A stretch of 64,000 bases of DNA from Lycocorax pyrrhopterus obiensis (lineage: Eukaryota > Chordata > Aves > Passeriformes > Paradisaeidae): positions 62,508,441-62,572,440 of the forward strand of contig JACSVZ010000007.1 of NCBI GenBank assembly GCA_014706295.1, in the 5' to 3' direction. The stretch's first letter is position 1. Each line of letters opens with the position of its first letter. The notes below the pieces were generated by a model. That model ran no database searches. It saw only the letters and a program-made list of their open reading frames with translations, and had not been told where the DNA came from. Positions 36,101 through 48,100 of this stretch are shown one piece after another. A program made the position numbers and the translations under genes.

Positions 36101-39100
36101 TCTTCTTCCTGAGGATTGTGGGGACCAAAGCCTGCTGGAAGGAGTTTGTTTCCAGAGTGAAGTTGTTGCAGGGAGCTGTGACTCATCCCTGGTGCATCTG
36201 CAGTGCCTCTCCTGCCTCTCTCAGTTCCACTTTCGGGGCACGCTTGAGGTTTGGCCCCATGAGATGGGTGAGCCGCTGGTGCATCCTTGGATGGCAGAAA
36301 CTTCCCTTTAAAATGGTGTTTGAGAGGTGTGAACTCTCATTTCTAGGTTTAGGTTGGACATCAGGAGGAATTTCTTCCTGGAAAGGGTGGTCAGGCATTG
36401 GAAGCAGCTGCCCGGGGAAGTGGTGGAGTCCCCATCCCTGGAGGTGTCCAAGGAATAACTGGATGTGGCTCTCAGTGCTCTGGGCTGGGTGACAGGGTGG
36501 TGACAGTCACAGGCTGGATGACCCTGGAGGGCTTTTCCAACCTCAGTGATTGTGTGATTTGCTGGTTGATGTTTTAAAAGTCTGGAAAAGAACTGCTAGG
36601 AGCACTTCACAATTGCAGCCAGGCTGGTGCTGTGCTAATTCCAAACCCAGATTATCCTCACCCACGTTGGTCTCAGCTTTGCATTGTATTTATATCAGAC
36701 AACATTGTGTTTTTGCACAATCTGTAAGACTGTGAGGTGCCTTTGAATTATAAATAAATATATTTTAACTCTCTTGTTTCAGGCTAGAAATCTTCATACA
36801 GGAGAACTGGCTGCTGTAAAAATAATCAAGTTAGAGCCTGGTAAGTTTTACATTCTTTCCTGTATTTTTGAATCGCATTTTCATTTTTTCCATGTGTTTA
36901 TTTTCACCCACTGTGAAGTTCTAGACAAAAGAAGTGTTTGGGGTTGTTTTTTTTTTTTGTAATTTCAGTGGTTAGATGACAGGAAGCCCTGCAGGATGTA
37001 CCACTGCTTTTGGCTGTGTCCTGCTCACTATTTCCTTGTTTGTTCTTATCTGCCTGATCAATTGCTGCATAAAGAGATGGTGCAATCACAACGTGTTGTT
37101 AGTACAAAGAGAAGATTAGGGACAGATGGTAAACTGGGAGCTCTGAGACAGTGAGGAGCTGGTGGGCTGTGGGAGTTGAAAGGGGGAAGGAATCAGGCAG
37201 TGATGCTCATTCCCTCCAAAGGTGCACTGGGAAAACCAGAGCCCTGTGCTTTTGGATGTGTCATCTTTTCTCTAACCTGTGCTGAGGGAGGAGGATGGCT
37301 CCTACTGTCACTTCCCCATGGAGTTTCTGCCACTCCTCCTAAAAGCAGGAGACCCAGGAGATCTCCCTTGCTGCCCAGGAGATTTGCTGAGCTGAAGCTT
37401 AGTCTGAGTCCTGCACAGAGAGCTGAAATCTGAAATTGTGTCCTGAGTGGAAATCACAGAGTCCTAGAATGGTTTATGCTGGAAGGGTCACAGAATCCCA
37501 GAATGATTTGAGTTGGAAGAGAACTTAAACACCATCCAGGGCTGAAGGGCCTGAGGGGAGGGTTAATTTTTATTCCTGGTTGGTTCTGTGCAGAAAAAGA
37601 GATGGGTTTGAAGGCTGAAGGTAGAAAAGGCAAGGGGAGACTTCGGGGAGAAGTGAAAACTGCCTTTGGGTGACTGTGACTGCTCACCTGCCCTTGGCAG
37701 AGCAGGGCTGGGTTTATTAGGTGGATTGCAGTGGTAAGGCTAATTAGGCAGGGGCAACACAGTGAAAATCCCTCAAACGCTGTGTGAAACGCTGTGGCCA
37801 GAGTATGGGGCAGTGGGGCTGTGGAGAGCAAACCACTTTTTGCAGCAGGGCTGTGATGGGGCAGAGCAATGCTGTAGTGACAGAAAGGACAATAATAACC
37901 CACTGCTACCTCGGTGAGAAGCTTCCTCCAGCATTGTTGTCACTGCAGCTGACCCAAGTGAAGTATATCTGGTTTTATTCTGAATTTGAAGAAGTGTTTT
38001 GAAAGCTGAAGTGAAGCAGAAGCTGAATCCTTTGTCGATAGAACTGAGGGAGGAGCAGGATCCCTCCTTTCCTTGGTGCTGCTTAAGCACTACAGTGATA
38101 AATGCAAGCCTCTGGCCAAAAGTCTGAGAACCCCATCTTAATTAGCACTGATGACCATGTCTTATGTTTAATTATATTGGTCTGATCACCACAGGGAAGT
38201 GATTTCTTCTAGTTTTGTTTGTTTGGTTTGGTTTTTTTTTTAATCTGTCTTCTTTTAAACGTTGCCAACCTGATCTCCATCCATAGCATGTACACCCACA
38301 GCCTCTTGGCAGGGATCTTGTTGGGTGTTTTGCTTTGAAGGAGGATTCACAGCATTTATTTACTTGTTTATTCCTTTTTAGCTCTAATGTTCAAAATATT
38401 CCAGATTTTTAAAGAAATAAACAATTGGCTGCTACACACTTCGATCTTGTGACTAATTTTAAGGGCTTTGAGTAGTTTTTTAGGACTGTACTTGCAGGGC
38501 ACTCCTAATTCCTGGACCAGGTGAGGAGCTGTTGGAATTACCTGTGATGGTTTCCTGGGAGGGGCAGCCCCCTCCAAACACCAGCACAAGCTGCTGTCAC
38601 GCTGTAGGGCACAGCTGGAAAAAAATTGATAATAAATCCTCTAAATTAATCACCACAGAAATAGGCTTGTGAGTTATATACAGCATCTTCTGGAGAGGAG
38701 GAGGAGGTGTCTCATCCTTGGGAATTAATCAGCAGATGGAAAAATAAGAGCTCCAAACTCAACACTTGATTAATACGTAGACAGGGGAATTGGGAGCAGA
38801 AGACAAAAGACTCTTGAAGCAGAGAATGCTCCAGAGGAGGTGAGGAATGTGTTGAATGAAAGCTGAAGGACCTGCACACAATAAAATGGCAGGATTTGAG
38901 GAGATTCAGGATATTGCTGGCATAGCAGGGGTAAGTCCTGGTTTGTTCCTGTTCCTCCCTCATCTCCTGCAGGTAATGAGCGAGTAGGCAAAAAAACTCC
39001 AGCTTAAAGCAGATGCTAGCGTGGATCTGTATTTTATTTCATGAGCTCTTACCTTTGTCTCTTCTTCAGACAAAGAAAACAAACTCAGCTTCGAAGGTTG

Positions 39101-42100
39101 CTGTCACTAATTTATTTGAATTTGGGGCAGTTCTTTAGGTCTGCTCCCACAGTCACTTGAGCTGTGCTGCTGGAGTCAAAATAGTGTTTTTCCCTTTTTT
39201 TTTTTGGCGTAGACTTTGGAGAGCATTAGGCAAAAGTATTATGGCACGCTAATGACATTTCCCAGCATTCCCTGAGTACAAATGCTTCAAATAATTTGGG
39301 AGCCAATTCTATTTCAGAAACTAATCCAACTGTACTCAGCAGCGTAGCAGCCAAAACTGTCTGAAACACTAAAGCCTCTTCCTTCTATGGGTTTAGCAGA
39401 TGAATCGAGAGGGGACTCGATACAAAGAGGGAACTATTTGCCAGTGGAGTTTTCAGCCACGGAACTTTCTCCCTGGGAGAATATCATTAAAAATATTTTT
39501 AAATATGCCAATGTCTGTTTTAAATACTGCTGTCATGATAAATAACGCCCTCTGTCAACCTCTGCAAGGTTACAGAAGAATCTCACTGCTGGGGTTTTTT
39601 TTTTTGGTCCAATGATTGCATTTTCCATGTGAGATCCCAGAAATAGCCAGTTACCTATTTCAAGTTGGACCTTAAACTGGACATGGAGCTGCAGGAGGCA
39701 GAGTCATCCAGAGGCGTGCGGTGTTGTGCTCGGTGCGTTCCAGGCCGGGTCTGGTTCATGAGGTGTGTGTTGAATCCCATGGTTCCGCTCAGGAAGGTGA
39801 TTTTCCACACAGGAGCACGGCCGCGGGGCTGAGTCAGGGTCAGACGGGGGTCTGGTCCCTCTGGACCACGAGAGCAGCACAGCAGAGCTGCGCTGTCAGT
39901 CCAGGGCCTTTGGGGACTGAGGCAAGGCGGCCTCGTTTTCCATATAATAAATTCCCCAAAGATGACATGAGCTGTGGAGAAGAACCAGCCTGAGGCCGAT
40001 TTAAGCTGAGCCCGAGGCTGATTCAAACTAAGCCTGCTGGGCTCGAACCCTTGTTGGCAGTACCTGGGGTTGAAGAAATACGAAGATAACGTCTCATTAC
40101 CACACACACCTTCCCTGCCTTGTGCTGTGCAACCTGGTTGGGTTTGGGATCGTGTCTGGGGCCGAATGCTTGAGGTTCCAAGCGTTCCAGAGCCATTAAA
40201 GCCTGGACATGGCCTGTGTGTTCCATTCCATGTCCCACGTGGTGCTGCTGCAGCCTCAACCTCACTTTGGAGCAGCCACAGAGCAAAGCAGAGGCAGCAT
40301 GGACTTCAGAGCCAGAGTGCCCAGCATTTTAATTGTGTTTAACTTGTTGAAATGGGGTCAGATTTTACTGTGCATCCTTATAATGAATTTATAATCCACT
40401 GTTCTTCTTAAGAGATGTCTGGGTCCAGAGCAGGATCCAGGTAGTGCAAGTTTTCACTTTAAAACAGAGTTTCTGGGATGGGGAAGGTCAACAGAAGGGG
40501 TTGTGGTGAGGGAAGGAAGTGCTACAAGTTGGGAAGAAGCTGAAAGGTCACACATTTTAGTTGGAAAGTAATGCAGAGTGTGACACTTGGGGTGAATTAG
40601 GAGAAAAATAGCAATAGTGAAGAGGGAGAGTGGAGATGAAAGACTGAGATGTACAACAGCGAGTAGGTAAGGCAGGGAGAGAGGAAAGAAAACTGCTAAG
40701 AGAGAGAAATCCCAGAATCCCAGAATGGTTTGGGCTGGAAGAAACCTCAAAAGTCACCTTGTTCCTGGGACACCTCCCACTACCCCAGGCTGCTCCAAGC
40801 CCCGTCCAGCCTGGCCTTGGACACTCCAGGGATCCAGGGGCAGCCACAGCTTCTCTGAGCAATATCAATTACATGTTGACATAGCTGCTCATAAATAGGA
40901 CCCAGGCAGGGCAGAAGAGAAAATCTACAGGGAAATTGTTCTGGTGTTGGACCACTCACTCCAAACCTGGTGTGCTCCTTGCTGTGGAACTTGTGGCAGC
41001 ACATCACCATCGGGAATATTTTGTATCAGCACAGAGATAATGAGGACCATCAGTGGTTAGCAGTTGGCAGCTCCATGCCCAGCAGGAAAATCTGCTGGTG
41101 GAAACATCACTGTTTCCAAATAGCTGTTTCCTGCTTGGAATCAAGTTTCTTGAGTTTCAAGTTTGGGGAATTGAAATTCTTTCTGTCAGACTGCAGGTTT
41201 CCATGAGTCCTGTGAAAAGCAGTCTGGATAAAACAGCATATAAAAAACTTATATGCAAGATACGGATAAAACAGGATGACAGATCCTGCATTTTGGGAAA
41301 GCCATCCCTTTCATCAGCACAGCCTGAGCCTTCCTGAGGTTCAGGAGAGTGGTTTGGAGTGAGTGATTGGGATCTGTTGAGCATGGAGATGTTGGGAGTC
41401 AGCACAGACCTCACTTGTGTGAGAGGTTGGGAGAGCTGGGGGTGTTCACCTGGAGAAGAGGAGGCTCCAGGGAGAGCTCAGAGCCCCTTCCAGGGCCTGA
41501 AGGGGCTCCAGGAGAGCTGGAGAGGAGCTGTGGATGTTGCTTGGCTGTGGAGTTTGTGGACTGGGGCAAATAGTTGTCATTCCCATAGGGATTCCTCTGC
41601 TTGTTTGGGAACTCAGGTTGTTGAAATAAGAAATGTTTGAGGAATGGTCCCCACAGAGGCTGTGGTGGTGTGATCCGGCTCTTCGTCCTTCAGTGTCCCT
41701 TACAAGTGTCCCTCCAATCCTCTTGTTAAATGTCATCTCACTTTTAAATGACAAATGTTAACTGTAGCATTAAAAATCCCAAATCTTTGTTATAGTATTA
41801 AAAATCCCGGGTCAGGCTGCCTAGAGAGGTTTGGGAGTCACATTTCCATGTCCATTGGCATGGTGGGGCCTGTGAGGGAGTGGACAGGAGTGCAGGAAGG
41901 GTGGCTGCACCCCGAGGGTCTGGCCTCTTCAAATGTGCCTCTGTCCCACCCTCTGGTGACACTGGGATGACTCTGAGTGCCATCACTACTCTCCTGCTGG
42001 CCTCCTGTCCCTCCCTCTGCTCCCACACAGCACCAACCCCGTGATGCAGCTCTGAAGTGATGCAGAATGAACCAATTTAAAATGAAAAGGAGGAATTTCT

Positions 42101-45100
42101 CCCCCAGGAATCACCTTTTGGACAGCAAAAGGATTCCCAGCTTTTCCCAGGGATAGTTGTGACAAGTGACCTGAGGTCTTCTTGCAGGATGGGACCACTC
42201 AAAGCAGTGGAACACGTGAAAATATGTGCAGGAGTAAATTTGACTAAAAACCATCAGGATCAGGAATGCCCAAAGATCCAACAGTGCTGTGTGATAGGCA
42301 CAAGAGCCATCAGAGCCTTCCCAGGCTGTAGGATCCAGGATGCACGTGCTCTCCATCTAGGAAAACGTGGCAGGATCTCTGTGCATTCCAGCTCTGCACA
42401 GAGTTACAGAATCATGGAATAGTTTGGGTTGGAAGGGACCTTAAAGATCATCCAGTTCCACCCCCTGCCATGGGCAGGGACACCTCCCACTGTCCCAGGC
42501 TGCTCCAAGCCCCAATGTCCAGCCTGGCCTTGGACACTTCCAGGGATCCAGGGGCAGCCACAGCTTCTCTGGGAATTCCATCCCAGCTCCTCCCCACCCT
42601 CCCAGCCAGGAATTCCTTCCCAATATCCCATCCAGCCCTGCCCTCTGGCAGTGGGAAGCCATTCCCTGTGTCCTGTCCCTCCATCCCTTGTCCCCAGTCC
42701 CTCTCCAGCTCTCCTGGAGCTCCTTTAGGCCCTGGAAGGGGCTCTGAGCTCTCCCTGGAGCCTTCTCTTCTCCACATGAACACCCCCAGCTCTTCCACAG
42801 GTGAGATCTGCAAGTAGAATAATTCACAGCTGTCCATGTGCCACCAGTTTTCTCCATGATCTCCCATTTAAATATGGATTTATCATGAATTTACCAGCCC
42901 TTACCTTGCTTAGCTTCTGGCATGGGCTCAGATCCCACGCCTCACGACAGGGCTGTGGGTTCCTGCAGTCCCCTCCGTGCCAGCTGGGAACAAGCAGCCG
43001 CTTGGGCCACGCGGAGCAGCCGCCATCCGAGGAGAATATTCCATTGTGGAATATTCCCACGTGTCCCTCTCTGCAGAGGTAAAATTCCATGCCAGAGGAG
43101 GCTGCAGTGACTCAGTCCCTGCTCGTGGGCCTTGCAGCATTCCCTGATGGATGTTCCCACCCATCGTGCCACACATCCCCAAACTGCGAACATGTGAGCA
43201 GGCAAAAGCGAATTTTCCGAATTTTCCCAATTCCCTGTTATTCACCATCAAATCCCTGCTGGCTAAACCAGATCTCTTTGTATGGATATTTTGTCACCTT
43301 TGGTCTAATTCTTTTTATCTTGCTGTCTGCCTCTCAGTGAAGTATTTTCTACAAATTCTGTCTGGGTATTTTTCTCCCTGCTATCCAAGGATATTTAATT
43401 TTTGCCCTATTCCAGCGTCTCTTGCCAAGATTAATACTCCAGCTGCCTGGAAACTCTGAATTCGTTTGTTTTGTATTCATTCTTGTCGTCTTTGAGCAAC
43501 TATACATCTTCTCTCCTATCTCTGTGTCTCATCTTTCTGAATAATTTCCTACATATTTTAGCCAAACTTTTCTCATGGATAACTTCTCTTCTTTCCATCT
43601 GTTTGCTACTTCTCTGTCAGCTCCCTGTCTTCTTTCTTCTTTCTCTTCCAAATCCTTTTTCCCCTCCTTTCTCTATAAGTAACCTCCATTTCTTGCATGA
43701 ATTCTTCATTTTTTAATAGGAAATCACGAGATTATCTTTGCTGTCTCCCTCTTCTACAGGCAGGATCATTCCAAGTCATTCCTGGTGGGTTTTTGTTGAG
43801 TGTTTTCTTCATTTTTTCTTTCCATTTGTTGGAAATTTCAGAGATTCCCATCCCTTCACATTCAGTGCTGTGATTTTACTCCAGTAGGAAAACCTTTTCA
43901 TCTGCCCACGGAACGTAGGTTAAGGCAATTTAAACCCATTGCTAATTGTCCTATTATAAAACTAGGGATGGATTATCCCTTCTCCCCACTTCCCAGCTAT
44001 CTTTTATGTGCATGAAGGTTGTTATCTTTTCACTGTCAGTCCTTTTCTAGCCCGAATCTCTGCATTTCCTTCAATTTTCCCCCGTTAGTCATGGTTCCTA
44101 GAACTGCCTTGGCTGGTGCCGCGCACTCGGAAGCGCGATCCATGTGCTATCCAGGGGCAGTTCCAGCTGCTGCCTGCGAGCTTTTGCTGTTTGGGGGATG
44201 CTTCTCGACCATGATGTTCACGTGGGTCAGGGTTCAGCTGTGCTGAAAGGCTGCAGCTGACGTTTCAAGGGTTCTTTGATTTGAAGAGGCCGCGGGGATT
44301 TGGCATTGGATCTTCTGAACGACTGGTGGTGGAGAAAGACGGAATTTTTTCAGTGGGGGGTGGGAGGATTTTGCTTCCAACCTTGTTTAGATTTGACTTT
44401 CTTGAAAATACTTGAGTAGTTTGAAAATGCTCCAGTTGTTGTCTGTGAGAATTCAACAATTTCCCTTAGGAAGTTTGTTGGAGAAACGGGAGGAATGAAT
44501 CCATCCAATTCAAGCTTGAATTAAAGGATCTTATAAAAATGAGTGAGAGGGACTTTGAACAAGGGCCTGGCAGGACAGGACAAGGGGGAATGGCTTTAAG
44601 CTGGGAGAGGGTAGATTTAAGTTGGATATTGGGAAGGAATTCCTGGCTGGGAGGCCCTGGCACAGGGTGCCCAGAGAAGCCGTGGCTGCCCCTGGATCCC
44701 TGGAAGTGTCCAAGGCCAGGCTGGACGGGGCTTGGAGCAGCCTGGGACAGTGGAAGGTGTCCCTGCCCATGGCAGGGATGGAATGGGATGGGATTTAATG
44801 TCCCTTCCAACCCAAACCATCCCATGCTTCCGTGATTCTCTAAACTCAGAAATCCTTCACTCACAGTGATCATTTGTAAGAGGAGGTGTGAATCCAAGCA
44901 AAATTGTAGCTGCAAGGTAACCCCTAAACCAAGCCCAGTGTGAAATCTGCGCTGGATTTATGGAAGTTGTGTTGCCTTTTCTCTTTTTCATTGGTTAAAA
45001 AAATACTACCGATGTTTATAAAATGCCTCTTGACATTTGAAACTTCTCTACTACTGTTTTCCTGCCCCAGCGAAGTGTTTCTCCATATAATTCAACATCA

Positions 45101-48100
45101 AGAAGCCCTTGAGGATTTACTTAAATTGGTCAGGGGTGGATTCTTGCAAGTGGGTTCCCTTCTACCTTCGTTTTTCATAGTTAATTTTTTTAAATCAAAG
45201 TCTGGCAGTCACTGAGACATAAAGGTTGTGATAATTTCTGTTGTAACACACTGGTACTTTTTTTGCCAGCGCCACTGTTCTCAGGGAGGCTGCCTCAAAG
45301 CTCAGCAAATATAAACATCTATTTTAAAAGAGGTTATTAAAAAATTTTAGCTGTGCTGTTACTTAAATAAACACATGAAGAATTCAATTTACAGCAGTGC
45401 TTGAGTCCTCTTGGACTTGTCAAAATCATCTAAATTAAAGGGAGCAGGATAAAGCACTTTGTGTTTTCTGGGTTGGACATCCCTGACTTTAATATAGAAG
45501 GGAGCTTTACTGGGGAAACTTTAAACAAAAGTAAACATCCCAGAATAATTTGGGTTGGAAGGGACCTTAAATCCCATCCCATTCCACCCCTGCCATGGGC
45601 AGGGACACCTTTTCCTATCCCAGGGTGCTCCAAGCCCGTCCAACCTGGCCTTGGACACTTCCAGGGATCCAGGGGCAGCCACAGCTTCTCTGGGCACCCT
45701 GTGCCAGGGCCTCACCTCCCTCACAGCTGAGAGTTTCTTCCTCATATCCCATCTAAATATCCCTTTCTTCAGCTTAAAGCCATTCCCCTTTGTCCTTCCA
45801 TGCCAAAGGATGAATAAAGTTAATAATACATAAAATGTTACAGCAGAGCTGCAGGGTTTGAGTTCAGGATTCTGGGGAGAACATCCTCTGCTTGGAAGTT
45901 CTCTCAAGGGGATTTATTGTCTATAGAAATACAAATAGAAATTGCGTCTCTGAAATGATTGCTTTTTTAATTTATAAAAATTTACCTTTTTATATTAAAG
46001 TGGCAGAAACATGCCAGGCTATCGCCCTGCTCATAATGGATTTTTCAGTAGATTCTAAAGATATTTAGGATGTGCCAATGTGCACAAGTGTCGCCACCCA
46101 AAACCACCCTCGTGACGAGGCAGCTCTGAGTCAGCCGAGTGGGCGTGCAGGCCATATGCTGCATCCAGGTCCCTTGGGAATGAAATATTCCTAATAACCA
46201 GCCTGTGGAATGTGGCCTCCACTCTTTTTTCAGGCCGAGGACTCTGGAATTAGCTTCCAGCAATGCTCGCTGCTGTCGTCGTGCTGTGAGCAGCTGGGCC
46301 GGCTCCAGCTGGGGCTCCCTCATGGATACCCCGGGGCTCCTCCCGTGTCTCCCCGGGATCCCTGTGCCGCTTCCAGCTGGAGCTCCCTCATGGATACCCC
46401 GGGGCTCCTCCCGTGTCTCCCCGGGATCCCTGTGCCGCTTCCAGCTGAGGCTCCCTCATGGATACCCCGGGGCTGCTCCGGGGCTCCTCCCGTGCCTCCC
46501 CGGGATCCCTGTGCCGCTTCCAGCTGGGGCTCCCTCATGGATACCCCGAGGCTGCTCCGGGGTTCTTCCCGTGCGTCCCCGGGATCCCTGTGCCGCTTCC
46601 AGCTGGGGCTCCCTCATGGATACCCCGGGGCTCCTCCCGTGCCTCCCCGGGATCCCTGTGCCGCTTCCAGCTGGGGCTCCCTCATGGATACCCCGGGGCT
46701 GCTCCGGGGCTCCTCCCGTGCCTCCCCGGGATCCCTGTGCCGCTTCCAGCTGAGGCTCCCTCATGGATACCCCGGGGCTCCTCCCGTGCCTCCCCGGGAT
46801 CCCTGTGCCGCTTCCCCGGAGCTCTCCGTGCGTGCCGAGCCCTCTGAACTCAGGGATCCTGCTCAGGCCACCAGGCCAGCCCTGCTCTGTTGGTCTTCAA
46901 GAGATCTTTGTGCCTCATAAAAGCGAGGAGTAAGGAATTGTGCTGAGGGGATGGCGGGTAACGGGCCGGCGTGCTCGGAAGGGCTTGGCCGGGATCCAAA
47001 CCCTTGGCATGTTTTCCCGAGTTCTGTGCATCGCTCCAGACCTCTCCGAATGCTCAGCCGTGCGTGATGTAACCCCTGGCTGCTTCCTGTTTTTCAGGAG
47101 ATGACTTTTCACTGATACAGCAAGAGATATATATGGTTAAAGAATGCAAACATTGCAACATAGTCGCCTATTTTGGGAGTTACCTCAGGTAAAACCCCAC
47201 TTTTTATATCAATATTCCTGCTGGTTCTCTCCTAAAACAATCCCGGTCTGGTTTAGTCCTTGAATCTTCTTTAAATCTTCTTCCAGAGGTTGAATTGCCC
47301 TTGGTTTTTTGGTTTTTTTAAAGCCAACTCAATTGGCTTTAAAAAACAAAAGTGACTAATAGTTTGTTTTCTCTGCTGGCCAAAAGGCTGGAATATTTTT
47401 ATCACTAGGAACAGAAAGAAATTTTTCCCTTGGAGGCTCTTGCAACATCCCCAGTCCTACTCACACATTTATCAGTTCTAATATAAAAGCAGCTCGTTAT
47501 TTCTCTGGAGCAGAATTGCCTTTGGATGTTTTATTTAATTATAGTTCTCAGGGCTATGAAAGTATGGCCAGGGAGTTAAAAATTTGAGCTGCTTGTAATA
47601 ACATTTTTCACAGTTCTGGTGTAGCAGAGGCAGAACCAAGCTGCCTGCACCTTCCCATGGAATGTTATACAGGAAATTGGGGAATATTCTCCATTTCTGT
47701 GGAACTCTGTCATTTATCAATTGCTTCTGTGGGAATAAAAATCAGCACTTTGCCTGTTTGGTCTTTTTTTTCTACGAGGCTTCATCTTTAGGTTTCTTGG
47801 AGGGCTGCATTTAAATAATCCCTACAGCCCAAATGGGCTCAACTGGAATTAAATGGCTGAATTTCTAATTCCCCACTTTGGAGGGCATGAAGAGTTTTTT
47901 AGATTTAATGAGGTAATTTCAATTTAAGATTGGAACACTGAGTTCAGTGTGTTATTTAATTTAATTGTGCCGGTAGCAGCTAAACCTCAAGTGTTTTATT
48001 ACAGAGTTAAAGCACCACCTTTTAGGTTTGATAATGTTTGAACGTTTCTCAGGGACTTTGGCATAAAATTTTCATTTTTATTGTTGAAAACTTACATTGA

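Larger units (their letters stand above)
18107..36782 (+). other. MAP4K5: MAP4K5 intron 1 (18.7 kb)
   Basis: Phase-0 intron between the CpG-island exon and exon 2. It holds eight CR1 3' fragments, all in sense orientation, a 29-bp tandem duplication (25610-25660) and a GGTTT microsatellite (35482-35530). Long AT-rich stretches (18770-21725, 27050-30320, 30760-35480) show no exon or further repeat that I recognise. Confidence 0.8.
36841..47097 (+). other. MAP4K5: MAP4K5 intron 2 (10.3 kb)
   Basis: Contains CR1 fragments of both orientations (37455, 40711, 41424, 42403, 44545, 45537), a CpG-enriched patch (39690-40090), a pyrimidine-rich stretch (43470-43900) and the 68/79-bp minisatellite (46309-46815) that ends about 280 bp before exon 3. 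Elsewhere (37550-39690, 45810-46200) no exon or repeat is apparent. Confidence 0.8.

Noticed and set aside
18107..36782. An additional MAP4K5 coding exon within intron 1
   Set aside because: Exon 1 and exon 2 join in phase 0 to give the contiguous conserved sequence GDVYKARN, leaving no room for another constitutive exon.
46205..46920. Long open frames encoding repetitive peptides (plus and minus strands)
   Set aside because: They are translations of the 68/79-bp minisatellite, are open in several frames, and carry no splice or homology support. The unit lengths are not multiples of three, so the peptide repeat shifts frame between units.
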